Notes: a model not told the origin generated them from the letters alone. A stretch of 57,997 nucleotides of DNA from an uncultured Ruminococcus sp. (GCA_900752785.1 CAADWP010000077.1:1-57997); one strand, 5' to 3'; positions 24,120-33,829 are shown, counted from the first letter of the stretch. Numbers and translations are program-made.

Positions 24120-25652
24120 TCAATCATCGAGCGATGATTCGTCGTCGAAAAATTCTGTATATCCAGTATCGGAACTTGTATCTTCCTCTGTAGTATCCGT
24201 CCAATTTTCCGTAGTGTCTGTAGTTTTCTCAGAAGTATCTTCAGTGGGATTCTCGGTAGATTCTACAGGCGGCTCGGTAGATTCTTCCGTAGGAGGCTCT
24301 ACAACATTTATTTCGGGCTTCACTATCTCTGTTTCGGGAATATCAGGGATCACTGTTACATAAGGATCATAACCTGCCGCAAAATCTTCATAGTCTATGT
24401 ATGCAAGCTTAAATTTACATGATTTAAGTCCCATTGCCAATGAAAAGGGATAACCCTTTACGGTAAGCTGACCGTCGATCATTACATCGCTGATATATCC
24501 CGTTTCCTGCGAATAAACAGGACGGATCCAGTTATACGGATTATTTGACAATCTTATGCCATATCTTGACTCGATCCTGTTTTTCAGCTCGCTTACGCTC
24601 ATATACTGAACAGATCCGTAATGAGGATCGCAGGCAGCGTCATAAGCGCTCGGGACACTTCTCAGATAAGGAAGATCTTGGCAGAATATGTCGCGGCAGT
24701 TAGCCGAACATCCGCCGCTTGAAGCGGAAAACATAGTCAGAGCATAGTCCCCGTTATAATAAAGAGCTTCTCCAAGAACCTCCTTACAAGCGTCAATAAC
24801 TATCTGAGGCGGATTTTCCTTTGCTCTCAGATCATTTGAATCATCGCCGTTAAATTTAATATATGTATAGACGGCGACAGCCTGTGCCTTGATAGCTTCA
24901 TAAGAAAAGGTTCCTCCGACTTCGTTGAACACTATCTTTGAAACGACGTCAAGAGTATCGCCTGCCGGAGCATGAGCTATTGTCAGTTTCTCCTCGTCGG
25001 TAAGACCTGTATTCATAAGATATGTTCCGGGATAATAATGAAACAATATATCCTGGTAAGTCCAGCCGCTGTAGGAAGCATAGAAATTCGCGCTGTTCTG
25101 ACTCATTCCAACGCCATGTCCCCACCCGTAGGTAACAAATGCGAACTGCCCCGGGGTCACCTTCACCTCAGGTCCTTTCTGAGACTCGGGTATATTGCTT
25201 ACTCCTCCGCCTGAAGTATGAGATTTCACCTCAGTCGGAGCGATATTACTTTTTTTGCCTGTAATAGTGGGAGCAAGTTTTTTCAATGCTGCCCGCTTTT
25301 TAAGCAGGGCGTCAAGCTGCTCCGCAGTAAGCTCGCTTCCGGCAGAAGGCGAATAACCTTCGGCAGCTTCAAGTCCGTCGCCTGTCTTGTACATTTCGGG
25401 AGTCGTGAGTTCATAGCTTATCAGCGATGTGCTTGAATCGTATTCCGAAACATCCGCCTTGTTCCAATCGCCGATAACAGCCGAGTCGGCGGTATCAAAG
25501 ATTTCCGCATCATTTAAATAGATTTCCGCAGTCAAATCTGTACCGTTTTCCGGAGCGGCAGCCTCCGACGCTGACATCCCCGTAGTTGCCGTTACAATAA
25601 ACGCTCCTGAAATGACTGCTGCCATTTTTTTAAGTGATTCACGATTCATCAT
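24120..25652 (-). CDS. Exported SpoIID/LytB-domain protein with circularly permuted order
   Basis: 510 residues with a signal-like hydrophobic N-terminus (about 8-32). The SpoIID blocks are all present but reordered. The normally C-terminal 'YGWGHGVGMSQNSANF' and 'GWTYQDILFHYYPGTY' are at about 175-212. The normally N-terminal catalytic block 'KIVFNEVGGTFSYEAIKAQAV' (Glu244) follows at about 239-260, then 'SASSGGCSANCRDIF' and 'PYLRSV' at about 309-333, ending with 'SLAMGLKSCKFKLAYI'. Classical SpoIID is a lytic transglycosylase acting on stem-peptide-free glycan during engulfment. The tail (about 449-510) is Thr/Glu/Pro-rich and acidic. It is 24 bp upstream of the sortase genes' stop-to-start chain on the same strand order. 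Confidence 0.85.
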   Translation of the reverse strand: MMNRESLKKMAAVISGAFIVTATTGMSASEAAAPENGTDLTAEIYLNDAEIFDTADSAVIGDWNKADVSEYDSSTSLISYELTTPEMYKTGDGLEAAEGYSPSAGSELTAEQLDALLKKRAALKKLAPTITGKKSNIAPTEVKSHTSGGGVSNIPESQKGPEVKVTPGQFAFVTYGWGHGVGMSQNSANFYASYSGWTYQDILFHYYPGTYLMNTGLTDEEKLTIAHAPAGDTLDVVSKIVFNEVGGTFSYEAIKAQAVAVYTYIKFNGDDSNDLRAKENPPQIVIDACKEVLGEALYYNGDYALTMFSASSGGCSANCRDIFCQDLPYLRSVPSAYDAACDPHYGSVQYMSVSELKNRIESRYGIRLSNNPYNWIRPVYSQETGYISDVMIDGQLTVKGYPFSLAMGLKSCKFKLAYIDYEDFAAGYDPYVTVIPDIPETEIVKPEINVVEPPTEESTEPPVESTENPTEDTSEKTTDTTENWTDTTEEDTSSDTGYTEFFDDESSLDD

Positions 25653-25676
25653 AAAAATACTCCATTAATAATGTAT

Positions 25677-26621
25677 TTACTGCTGAGCTTCAGCCGCTTT
25701 CGCAGCCGGCTCAGACTGATGTTCTTTAATATACTTTTCAGTACGCTGAATAGTAGACATATCCCCTGCGGTCTCGCCTTCTCTCAGACGTCGTGCAATT
25801 ATAAGAAAACGTTCATCATCGTACTGATCTCCACAGGTTTGCAAAGTGAGCAGCTTATCACCGTATTTTACATCAACGCCCGTTTCGATCAGAGCCAAAT
25901 CGTTACAGGTATTAACATAATAGTCAAAGGTTTCCTTATCGTCAAGCTCCTCCATATTCCAGTACTTAAATTCGGCATTTTCGCCGCCGTTTGTCCTGAG
26001 AAACGCAAAGATCACATAGTCGTAATCCTTATAATTGGAGCTTAATTCAATAAAAGGGGCTTTTTCATAAAATGAATAATCATTGCGGTATTTTCTGAGA
26101 TCCCCAAACATCGAGCCGTCGAGCATATTATGACCGTATATAACGATATTTTCAGACTGTTGAGACTCGCTGCTTCCAAAATTATCGCGGTAATCCATAA
26201 AAAGTGTTCCGGATTTCTTATAGCTTCTATCAAGATCTCGCTCTATGTAGTAGGAATTTCCGTAATAGCTCTCAGGACCGTAAAACGGCGTATTTTCCTG
26301 TATTCCGCCCGGATCGAGAAGCACCGGATAATCCACCTGAGTTTTACCTATCTTCAGCCACCCGATCATATCGGGATTTTTACGGAGAAGCTGTCTCGCA
26401 CGATCCGTCATTCCGGAAACAGACGGTGCATATTCATACAGCTCCGCCCAATTCTCAGGCAGAGGATCTGCCGTCGAGGTTACTTTTGACTGCGGCTCAA
26501 GCTCCGTGCTATATGTCGGGAGCGCTTCTTCTTCACGGTTTATATGAAATGCAAACACTCCCATTCCCACAGCTGACGCTGCCAATAAACATCCGATAAT
26601 AATTTTAACACATTTATTCAT
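25677..26621 (-). CDS. srtB: Class B sortase
   Basis: 314 residues: N-terminal membrane anchor (about 5-25), then the sortase beta barrel with 'GWLKIGKTQVDYPVL', catalytic His in 'NIVIYGHNMLDGSMFG', catalytic Cys in 'KLLTLQTCGDQYD' and Arg in 'RFLIIARRLRE'. Class B sortases join proteins with an NPQTN-like signal to peptidoglycan. No sorting-signal protein is visible in this window. It begins 3 bp after the second sortase and precedes the SpoIID-domain gene by 24 bp, suggesting a single operon for wall-surface modification. Confidence 0.92.
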   Translation of the reverse strand: MNKCVKIIIGCLLAASAVGMGVFAFHINREEEALPTYSTELEPQSKVTSTADPLPENWAELYEYAPSVSGMTDRARQLLRKNPDMIGWLKIGKTQVDYPVLLDPGGIQENTPFYGPESYYGNSYYIERDLDRSYKKSGTLFMDYRDNFGSSESQQSENIVIYGHNMLDGSMFGDLRKYRNDYSFYEKAPFIELSSNYKDYDYVIFAFLRTNGGENAEFKYWNMEELDDKETFDYYVNTCNDLALIETGVDVKYGDKLLTLQTCGDQYDDERFLIIARRLREGETAGDMSTIQRTEKYIKEHQSEPAAKAAEAQQ

Positions 26622-26624
26622 AAG

Positions 26625-28154
26625 TTATTCCCCGGAAACAGTTTTCGACGCGGCGGTTTCTTCGTAAGGTATAAATTCCGCATCGGGATCGTATTTTTTT
26701 GCGCTTGGTCTGTATGTATAGAAAAGCGAGGGCCATTTGATATTTGGATTTGCAGTACTGTTCTGCGTTCCCGCCATAGGATCCTCTCCTTCTCTTACAA
26801 GGCGACCCATTACAATGAGCCTTCCTCTGTCGCCGAGAAGCGTATTGCAGGTAGAAAGCGTCACAAGCTTGTCGCCGTACTTCACATCGACGTCGTTAAG
26901 GCGAATAGTACGTCTTTTTGCTTCGTTAACAAATTCGTAAAACTCATCCTCACTGTTGAAATTTATTTCATTCCAACAATCAAATTCCGTTTCACTCTCA
27001 TCCTCAGCGTCAAGCAGGAACACCGAGAATATTTTATACTTATATCGTTCATAATTAGAATTAAGCTCAATTATCGGATGCTTTTCGTAAAAGCTGCTGT
27101 CACGCTCGTAAGATTTCAGACATCCGAACATCTGCTCGTCTTTCATATTATGTCCGTAAATAATAAGATTGTCTGAATTCGGCTCTGAAAGATGCCCATC
27201 AGAGTCAACCTTATCAAAGCTGTTTCTGTAATCGAGAAAAATTTCACCGGCACGGGATTCCCTGCCGTTCATTTTTATATTCAGATACTTTTTGTTATCA
27301 TCGCACTGCATTACAGGATTATTTACGGGAGTATCGGGAATCCTGATAACGCCTACTACGTCCTTGTTAATATTAAGGAAGTATTCGGCGCCTTCAAGGA
27401 GAGAATAGACCTTTCGGTCGTCCTTGACCTTTTCGTCTGCCTCGGTAGAGGGCTGCGTTGCCGGTTCATTTGAGAGATGATCCCAGTAATTTCCCATATA
27501 TTTATCATTCTCACGCTCGCTGCGCATGAGATCTATATAATAATCTCCTATCATATAGCTGCAAACTATTATAACTGCAACAGCGCCAAGGTATACCAGC
27601 TTTCTTATGCGCTCCCAAATACTGTCCCCTTTTTTGGGAAAAAGTCCGAAAAAGCGATCTTTTAAGCTTCTTTTTTTCTTCTTCTTTTTCTTTGCGGGTT
27701 CATTGCTTTCTGAAAGCTCCTCGGCTATCGGTTCTTCCGATTTTGGAGCTTCTGCTTCATTTGGAGCTTCCGACGCTTCCGCAAGAACTTCCTGCGTTTC
27801 GATGTTTTCAACGGAAGTATATTTTTGATTATCAGGTTCAACTATTGGAGCAGTGTTCTCCTCCAAAATCTTGCTGTCATGATTATCAAGCTCGGAAAGA
27901 ATGCTCTCTACGCTTAATTCCCTTGCCTTTTTGGCATTGCTGTGGCGGACAATACGCTCAGCAAGACCTGCTTCCCATTCGTCTGCTCCGGAATCAACAG
28001 TGTGCTTTGACAGAGGAGCATCCGCAGGTCTTTCCTCAAGCTTTACAGCTCCAGAAGTTTCGCGGATAGATTTTTTTATGGCGCTTATACGCTCGGCCCT
28101 GCGAGCGGCTTCATTGCCATTAATTTCGGATCTATTATTAAAATTATCGCTCAT
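26625..28154 (-). CDS. Second class B sortase with long cytoplasmic N-terminus
   Basis: 509 residues from the ATG at 28154 (GGAGG about 12 bases upstream). The first 170 or so residues are polar, rich in Glu, Ala and Lys, and end in a KKKKKK cluster; one membrane segment follows ('LVYLGAVAVIIVCSYMIGDYYI'), then an extracytoplasmic class B sortase domain with His in 'NLIIYGHNMKDEQMFG', Cys in 'KLVTLSTCNTLLGDRG' and Arg in 'LIVMGRLVRE'. The intracellular extension is unlike ordinary sortases and could be a regulatory or partner-binding region. It overlaps the CinA-C gene by 11 bp. Confidence 0.9.
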   Translation of the reverse strand: MSDNFNNRSEINGNEAARRAERISAIKKSIRETSGAVKLEERPADAPLSKHTVDSGADEWEAGLAERIVRHSNAKKARELSVESILSELDNHDSKILEENTAPIVEPDNQKYTSVENIETQEVLAEASEAPNEAEAPKSEEPIAEELSESNEPAKKKKKKKRSLKDRFFGLFPKKGDSIWERIRKLVYLGAVAVIIVCSYMIGDYYIDLMRSERENDKYMGNYWDHLSNEPATQPSTEADEKVKDDRKVYSLLEGAEYFLNINKDVVGVIRIPDTPVNNPVMQCDDNKKYLNIKMNGRESRAGEIFLDYRNSFDKVDSDGHLSEPNSDNLIIYGHNMKDEQMFGCLKSYERDSSFYEKHPIIELNSNYERYKYKIFSVFLLDAEDESETEFDCWNEINFNSEDEFYEFVNEAKRRTIRLNDVDVKYGDKLVTLSTCNTLLGDRGRLIVMGRLVREGEDPMAGTQNSTANPNIKWPSLFYTYRPSAKKYDPDAEFIPYEETAASKTVSGE

Positions 28155-28689
28155 CTGACTGTTTCGCCTCCATAAGCATTTCTTCAATAGTTTCAAAAGC
28201 GAAAGCAGCCGCGGCAAGACGAATTTTTTCTCTTGTCCTGTCTTTAAGCTTCCACAGTTCCGAAAGCTTTACAAACTGCTTTCCGCATATATCAAAACCA
28301 ATATAAACCGTACCGACAGGCTTTTCTGCCGTACCGCCGCCCGGTCCCGCAATACCCGTAACGGAAACGCAGACATCCGCGCCGGAGATCCTTTTCAATC
28401 CCTGAACCATTTCAAGAGCGACTTCTTCGCTTACAACTCCGTATTTTTCTATAGTCTCATCCGCTACACCAAGAATTCTGTGCTTGATTCTCTCGGAATA
28501 ACTGCATATGCCAAGTTCAAAAACTTCTGACGCTCCCGGAACAGAAGTTATGCGCTCCGAGATAAGTCCTCCCGTACAGCTTTCCGCTGAAGCGGCGAAC
28601 AATCCCATACCTTTTAATAATTCTACAACATTTGTAACCGTTTTGTCAAGTTTTTCGGGTGTACATTCAGTAGAATAAACGCTTTGCAT
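28144..28689 (-). CDS. pncC: CinA C-terminal domain protein (PncC-type nicotinamide-nucleotide amidohydrolase)
   Basis: 181 residues from the ATG at 28689 (GGCGGTGA five bases upstream) matching the free-standing CinA-C/PncC domain: 'LFAASAESCTGGLISERITSVPGASEVFELGICSY', 'GVVSEEVALEMVQG' and 'VCVSVTGIAGPGGGTAEKPVGTVYIG'. PncC deamidates nicotinamide mononucleotide to recycle NAD breakdown products. There is no N-terminal molybdopterin-binding domain, so this is not full-length CinA. It is translationally linked to the sortase gene and follows thiI. Confidence 0.9.
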   Translation of the reverse strand: MQSVYSTECTPEKLDKTVTNVVELLKGMGLFAASAESCTGGLISERITSVPGASEVFELGICSYSERIKHRILGVADETIEKYGVVSEEVALEMVQGLKRISGADVCVSVTGIAGPGGGTAEKPVGTVYIGFDICGKQFVKLSELWKLKDRTREKIRLAAAAFAFETIEEMLMEAKQSDER

Positions 28690-28752
28690 AATATCACCGC
28701 CTGATTTTTTGTGCGCCATGCACAATATATTTACCAATTTTTGTTAATAAGA

Positions 28753-29931
28753 TCATTTATCCCATGTAAAAAGCTTCATTTCGGTGTCCTCCACCGCTTT
28801 AGAAATAAGCGGTTCAAAATCAAAACTGTTCTGCGCCTTTTCAATATCTGAAAGCTGCGGTCTGACCTTTGGGTGTCTGGGAGTAAATACGGTACAGCAA
28901 TCCTCATAAGGCAGAGTAGACGTCTCAAACGTGTCGATTTTACGTGCGATCTCTATGATTTCCGTCTTATCCATTCCGATAAGAGGGCGGAAAACAGGAA
29001 TACGGCAAACAGCGTCTGTACAGGCGATAGCCGCCATGGTCTGGCTGGCGACCTGTCCTACGCTTTCCCCCGTAATAAGAGCGAGACAGCCGTCTTTATC
29101 GGCTATTCTCTGAGCTATCTCCATCATAAGACGTCTCATTATAATTGTAAAGAATTCCTCGGGGCAATTATCCTTGATAGCCTCTTGTATTTCGGTAAAC
29201 GGCACGCAGTAAAATGCGATCCCACCGCAGTAATCCGTCAGCTTTTCACAGAGCTGCTCTACTTTAAGCTGCGCACGGTCAGAAGTATAAGGAGGACTGA
29301 CATAATGAATCGCAGCAATATGTACTCCTCTTTTTGCCATCATCCAGCCTGCAACAGGACTGTCTATACCTCCCGAAAGCAAAAGCATCGCCTTTCCGCT
29401 GCTTCCTACCGGCAATCCGCCTGCTCCCTTGATATTTTCCGCATGAACATATGCGTTTGTGTCGCGTATCTCAACGGTTACCGTAACCTCCGGCGCATTG
29501 ACATCAACGTGAAGATTCGGGAAGCGTTCAAGAAGAATGCCTCCCAGTTCACGGCAAATATCAGGGGATTTCATCGGAAACGACTTGTCCGCGCGCTTAG
29601 CAGTTACCTTGAAGCTGACTGCTCCGCCAAGTATTTCGCTGAGGTACTCCACGCTTTTTTCTGTAATATCTTCAAAATCCTTTTCACAGACGCAGGCGCG
29701 GCAAAGCGCGGCGATCCCGAATATTTTCCCTACGCGCTCGACCACCTCGGAAAGATCCGCCGAATCATCGTCCGGAGTAATATACAGCGTTGACTGTGCG
29801 CTGGTACAGATAAATTTGCCAAGACTTTTTATCCTTCTTTTGATATTTTTTGTGAGCATATCCTCAAAGGTCTTTTTATTAAGTCCTTTAAGAGCCATTT
29901 CTCCGTATTTTACAAGTACGATCTCTTTCAT
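28753..29931 (-). CDS. thiI: tRNA 4-thiouridine synthase ThiI
   Basis: 392 residues: N-terminal ferredoxin-like domain (1-60), THUMP domain (about 60-165) and an adenylating PP-loop domain with 'KAMLLLSGGIDSPVAGWMMAKRG' and 'LITGESVGQVASQT'. It lacks the C-terminal rhodanese domain found in E. coli ThiI, as is usual in Bacillus-type enzymes, which receive sulfur directly from a dedicated desulfurase. That partner is the next gene upstream. It makes s4U8 in tRNA. Confidence 0.95.
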   Translation of the reverse strand: MKEIVLVKYGEMALKGLNKKTFEDMLTKNIKRRIKSLGKFICTSAQSTLYITPDDDSADLSEVVERVGKIFGIAALCRACVCEKDFEDITEKSVEYLSEILGGAVSFKVTAKRADKSFPMKSPDICRELGGILLERFPNLHVDVNAPEVTVTVEIRDTNAYVHAENIKGAGGLPVGSSGKAMLLLSGGIDSPVAGWMMAKRGVHIAAIHYVSPPYTSDRAQLKVEQLCEKLTDYCGGIAFYCVPFTEIQEAIKDNCPEEFFTIIMRRLMMEIAQRIADKDGCLALITGESVGQVASQTMAAIACTDAVCRIPVFRPLIGMDKTEIIEIARKIDTFETSTLPYEDCCTVFTPRHPKVRPQLSDIEKAQNSFDFEPLISKAVEDTEMKLFTWDK

Positions 29932-29977
29932 AACCTATATCCTTTCAGTAAATATTATACTATTATAATACACCGCG

Positions 29978-31111
29978 TCATCCGCGTATTTTTTTCATTC
30001 CCTCGTCAAGAGCCGAAACAAATTCATCAAGTTCTTCTTCGGTATTCTCGGATGTTATACTTATGCGCAAAGCGCTGTCAGCACGTTTTCCTGTTATACC
30101 AAACTGACCGAGAACGCCGCTCTGCTGACCTTTTGAACAGGCAGAACCGCTTGAAACGTATATCCCGCGGCTTTCAAGAAAATGCAGCATAATCTCCGAA
30201 CGCTTCTCTCCGGCAGAGATATTGATAATGTAAGGAGAACCGTCATCGGGTGAATTAACCGATATTCCGTCAATCGAAGCAAGCCGATCGAGCAGATGAG
30301 TCTTAATAAGCTTCGTTCTGCTATATCTTTCGGCAATGCTTCCGTAAAATTCTTCCACTGCCGCTCCGAATGCGGCGATAAGCGGAACGCTCTCCGTACC
30401 CGAACGAATCCCCTTTTCCTGCTTTCCGCCGGTAACAATCGGCAAGATCCGCACTCCTCTTTTTATGAAGATCGCTCCTGCCCCCTTTACCCCATGTATC
30501 TTATGAGCACTGAGCGAGATCAGATCGGCATTAAGCGCAGACGCCCTTATCGGAAGCTTCATGAATCCCTGAACACAGTCGCAATGAGTTATAATATGTG
30601 GAAACCTCCGTTTTATGGCAGAAAACGTTTCACCGACAGGCATAATATATCCCGTTTCATTATTGACCAGCATCATGCTCAAAATACAGGTGTCATCATT
30701 ACAGGCAGCAACAAAATCTTCCGCGTAAAATCGTCCGTCCTCTCTGGGGGAAACCCGCACGATATTAAAATCCTTGCCGCGTTCAAGGTCGGCGGCAGTT
30801 TCCTCAACAGAAGCGTGCTCCACAGCTGAAATTACGATCCTGCGCCGCTTTCTTCCGTAAGCTGCCGACGCACCACGAAGCGCAAGATTATTGCTCTCGG
30901 TCGCACCCGATGTAAAATAGATCTCAGAACTGTCTGTACCCAGCGAAGAAGCAATGATCTTTCTTGCCTTGTCCACTGCGATCTGAGCGTCAAGTCCTGC
31001 GCGGTGCAGCGAGGACGGATTTCCAAAATTTTCCCTCATCATCTCCACAGCCGTTTCCACAGCCGCGCCGCATGGTTTTGTTGTTGCAGCATTATCAAGA
31101 TATATAGCCAT
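29978..31111 (-). CDS. Cysteine desulfurase (NifS/IscS-like), likely ThiI partner
   Basis: 377 residues of a PLP enzyme starting 'MAIYLDNAATTKPC'; the lysine motif is 'DLISLSAHKIHGVKGAGAIFIKRG' and the catalytic Cys lies in 'VSSGSACSKGQQSGVL'. It releases persulfide sulfur from cysteine. Pairing with thiI suggests the NifZ-type, 4-thiouridine-dedicated enzyme of Firmicutes rather than the Fe-S cluster SufS. The frame extends to 31144, but the ATG at 31111 fits the family start; GAGG lies nine bases upstream. Confidence 0.92.
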   Translation of the reverse strand: MAIYLDNAATTKPCGAAVETAVEMMRENFGNPSSLHRAGLDAQIAVDKARKIIASSLGTDSSEIYFTSGATESNNLALRGASAAYGRKRRRIVISAVEHASVEETAADLERGKDFNIVRVSPREDGRFYAEDFVAACNDDTCILSMMLVNNETGYIMPVGETFSAIKRRFPHIITHCDCVQGFMKLPIRASALNADLISLSAHKIHGVKGAGAIFIKRGVRILPIVTGGKQEKGIRSGTESVPLIAAFGAAVEEFYGSIAERYSRTKLIKTHLLDRLASIDGISVNSPDDGSPYIINISAGEKRSEIMLHFLESRGIYVSSGSACSKGQQSGVLGQFGITGKRADSALRISITSENTEEELDEFVSALDEGMKKIRG

Positions 31112-31151
31112 TTTATCAAACCTCATTACATTATTATATTGCATAATCTTT

Positions 31152-31157
31152 ATTATA
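31152..31157 (-). promoter_or_regulatory. Extended -10 promoter for the desulfurase-thiI-cinA-sortase transcript
   Basis: Minus strand TGTTATAAT (extended -10; TATAAT complement at plus 31152-31157), about 40 bases before the ATG at 31111. The -35 region is weak, as is common with a TGN motif. Confidence 0.6.
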
Positions 31158-31259
31158 ACATATTCTGCGTCTTTTGGCTACAAAATTTTGTAAATTTTCT
31201 GCAATTTTCACATTTAAAAAAAGTTTTTAAAATCGCTTTCTTTTTTGATAAAAATGTGT

Positions 31260-31265
31260 TATAAT
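31260..31265 (+). promoter_or_regulatory. Promoter -10 of the YfhO-type gene
   Basis: Perfect TATAAT at 31260-31265 in an AT-rich region, with TTTCTT 17 bp upstream as a poor -35. It drives the divergent plus-strand gene beginning at 31323. Confidence 0.5.
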
Positions 31266-31322
31266 GTAATATATAAATACGAAAAATTTGCTTAAAATAT
31301 TAACTTTATACAGGAGAAACTT

Positions 31323-33827
31323 ATGACGACAAAAAAAACAGCTTTTTCACCGCATTTTGAAGAAAAGTATCTTTTAGCCTTTCTTCTCGGTTTTGGCTGT
31401 CTGATTTTTTCACTTCTGCCGATAATGCTTGTTGAAAACGGGTATTTCATCTACGGCGGAGATTACAATTCCCAACAAATAAATTTTTATCATACCGTAA
31501 ATACTGCCGTAAGGAACGGTCAATTCGGCTGGCACTGGTTCACCGATCTCGGCACCGATCTTATGACTTCTTACTCTTTTTATCTTTTCGGAAGTCCATT
31601 CTTCTGGCTTTCTACGATTCTTCCTAAAGGAGCCGTAACATATGCTATGCCGGTACTTCTTGCGCTTAAACACGGCATGGCTTCAATGACGGCTTATGCA
31701 TATATACGCCGGTTTGTCCGCAACAAGGAAGCCTCGCTTGTCGGAGGCCTGCTCTACGCATTTTCGGGATTTCAGATATATAATATTTTTTTCAATCATT
31801 TCCAGGATGTTACGGCGTTTTTCCCTCTCATGCTCATCGCTATGGAGGAATTTATCAACAAAAACCGCCGCGGTATTTTTGCCATGACCGTCGCTCTTAT
31901 GGCTCTGATAAACTACTATTTCTTTGCAGGTCAGGCAGTTTTTCTTATTTTTTATTATATATTCCGCATGAAATGTATCGACTTTCACACCTCGTGGAAG
32001 AAATTTGCAGGTCTTGCTTTTGAAGCCATTGTGGGAACAGCGATCGCCGCAGTTATACTCCTGCCGTCGGCTCTCGATATAATGGGCAATTCCAGAATCA
32101 GCGAAATCGCATACGGAGCAGACATGGTAATATATCCTGACAATACGTTAATACCGCGTATTATCCAGAGCTTCTTTATGCCGCCCGACCCTCCCGCAAA
32201 TCCGAATCTGTTTTATTCAGATCACGAAAAATGGGCATCTATCGGAGGATATTTTCCACTATTTTCAATGGTGGGAGTCATCGCATTCATAAAAAGCCGC
32301 AAAAAACACTGGGCGTCACGACTTTCGCTTTTTTGCATTATCTGTGCATTTATCCCGATCCTTAACAGTCTTTTTCAGGCATTCAACTTTTATTATTATG
32401 CAAGATGGTTCTATATGCCGATACTTATATTTGCCATGATGACCGCACAATCCCTTGACAACGAAGATGCCGACCTTAAATTCGGACTTCGCTTCAGCGC
32501 AATAATTCTTACGGTATTTGCGGTTATAGGGATTCTTCCAAGCGAATGCTCAAACGGAGTTCCGCTTTTCCTCATGCTCCCCAACGATCTGGCATACTTC
32601 TGGATAGTTGTGCTTGTTGCAGCGGCAGGACTTATCGGCTGCTATTTTCTGTTAAAGCGCCGGAAAAAGGGAAAAAATTATCTTAAACCGGCAGTAATTA
32701 TGACTGCCGTCGCATCTGTTATCTGCATATTTACAACGATTTTTTACGACGCAGCCGATATAGATTCGGCAAAGGAATATATTGCAGCCGATATAAACGG
32801 CAAGGACGGCGTTTATGAAGATGTAGACGAAAATAATTTTTTCCGAGCCGATATATCCGAGGACTGCGATAATTTTACAATGTACTGGGAGATTCCGAGT
32901 ATAAGAACCTTTCACAGTGTTGTAAACCCTTCAATCATGGACTTTTATAAATCTATCGGAATATCAAGAGACGTCGCGTCACGCCCCGATATTACTCATT
33001 ATACCCTCCGAGGGCTGCTTTCCGTTAAATACTATTACCGTTCATTAAGCGGAAATAAAACATATGATGAAATACAGTCAAAAAGCTCCGATGTGCAGGA
33101 GGTCGCCAGTATCCTCGGTAAGGATACAGACTTAACTAATGCGGACATTACGCAGTATCTTCCCGGGTTTGAATATATAGGCAAAAACGAACATTTTGAA
33201 ATTTATGAGAATAAGCTTTTTATCCCAATGGGCTTTGGTTATGATAGTTATGTTTCAGAAAAAAACGCCAAAAAGCTTAAAGATGAGCAGCGTGAAGCGG
33301 TTCTTATGGATTCGCTTATCCTAAACGATGAGCAAATTGCAAAATATTCCGATATTTTAACGGAAAAAAATTCAGAAACGGATCTAACCAAGGATGATTA
33401 CAAAAGCTTGTGCCTTAAAAAACAGCAAAATGCTTCCTCTTCATTTACCTATGATTCAAAGAAATTTAAATCCGAAATCATTCTCGACAAGCCTCAGCTT
33501 GTTTTCTACAGTGTGCCCTACAGCAAGGGATGGAGCGCAGAGGTAAACGGAAAATCTGCCGATATCGAAAAGGTTTCTTACGGATTTATGGCTATTAAAG
33601 CTGAAGAAGGCGCAAACTCCATAGTATTCCGCTACAAAACTCCCGGTCTTGACATGGGAATATTAATAAGCGCGTCGGCTTTAATTCTGCTGATCCTTTA
33701 TCTTGTCATCATGCGCTTTACCTCAAAGGATGACAAATATCCGCCCCACACCCATTGCTACGATTACAGCTCTGCTGTAAAGCCCTCGGCTTATAACGAA
33801 TACTGCCAAAGCTTATGCCAAAAATAA
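31323..33827 (+). CDS. YfhO-family multi-pass membrane protein
   Basis: 834 residues with a dozen or so membrane helices (about 15-430 and one near 780-800) flanking an extracytoplasmic region (about 470-770). The N-terminal 'GGDYNSQQINFYHTVNTAVRNGQFGWHWFTDLG' loop is typical of YfhO, a GT-C-like family. In Bacillus and Listeria, YfhO/GtcA-linked systems glycosylate teichoic acids or wall polymers; here the substrate is unknown. The last 40 residues are cytoplasmic and His/Tyr/Ser-rich. ACAGGAGAAACTT precedes the ATG. Confidence 0.85.
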   Translation: MTTKKTAFSPHFEEKYLLAFLLGFGCLIFSLLPIMLVENGYFIYGGDYNSQQINFYHTVNTAVRNGQFGWHWFTDLGTDLMTSYSFYLFGSPFFWLSTILPKGAVTYAMPVLLALKHGMASMTAYAYIRRFVRNKEASLVGGLLYAFSGFQIYNIFFNHFQDVTAFFPLMLIAMEEFINKNRRGIFAMTVALMALINYYFFAGQAVFLIFYYIFRMKCIDFHTSWKKFAGLAFEAIVGTAIAAVILLPSALDIMGNSRISEIAYGADMVIYPDNTLIPRIIQSFFMPPDPPANPNLFYSDHEKWASIGGYFPLFSMVGVIAFIKSRKKHWASRLSLFCIICAFIPILNSLFQAFNFYYYARWFYMPILIFAMMTAQSLDNEDADLKFGLRFSAIILTVFAVIGILPSECSNGVPLFLMLPNDLAYFWIVVLVAAAGLIGCYFLLKRRKKGKNYLKPAVIMTAVASVICIFTTIFYDAADIDSAKEYIAADINGKDGVYEDVDENNFFRADISEDCDNFTMYWEIPSIRTFHSVVNPSIMDFYKSIGISRDVASRPDITHYTLRGLLSVKYYYRSLSGNKTYDEIQSKSSDVQEVASILGKDTDLTNADITQYLPGFEYIGKNEHFEIYENKLFIPMGFGYDSYVSEKNAKKLKDEQREAVLMDSLILNDEQIAKYSDILTEKNSETDLTKDDYKSLCLKKQQNASSSFTYDSKKFKSEIILDKPQLVFYSVPYSKGWSAEVNGKSADIEKVSYGFMAIKAEEGANSIVFRYKTPGLDMGILISASALILLILYLVIMRFTSKDDKYPPHTHCYDYSSAVKPSAYNEYCQSLCQK

Positions 33828-33829
33828 TG

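Noticed and set aside
31410..31988. Antisense frames within the YfhO-type gene
   Set aside because: No ribosome sites, and they oppose a well-supported gene with its own promoter.
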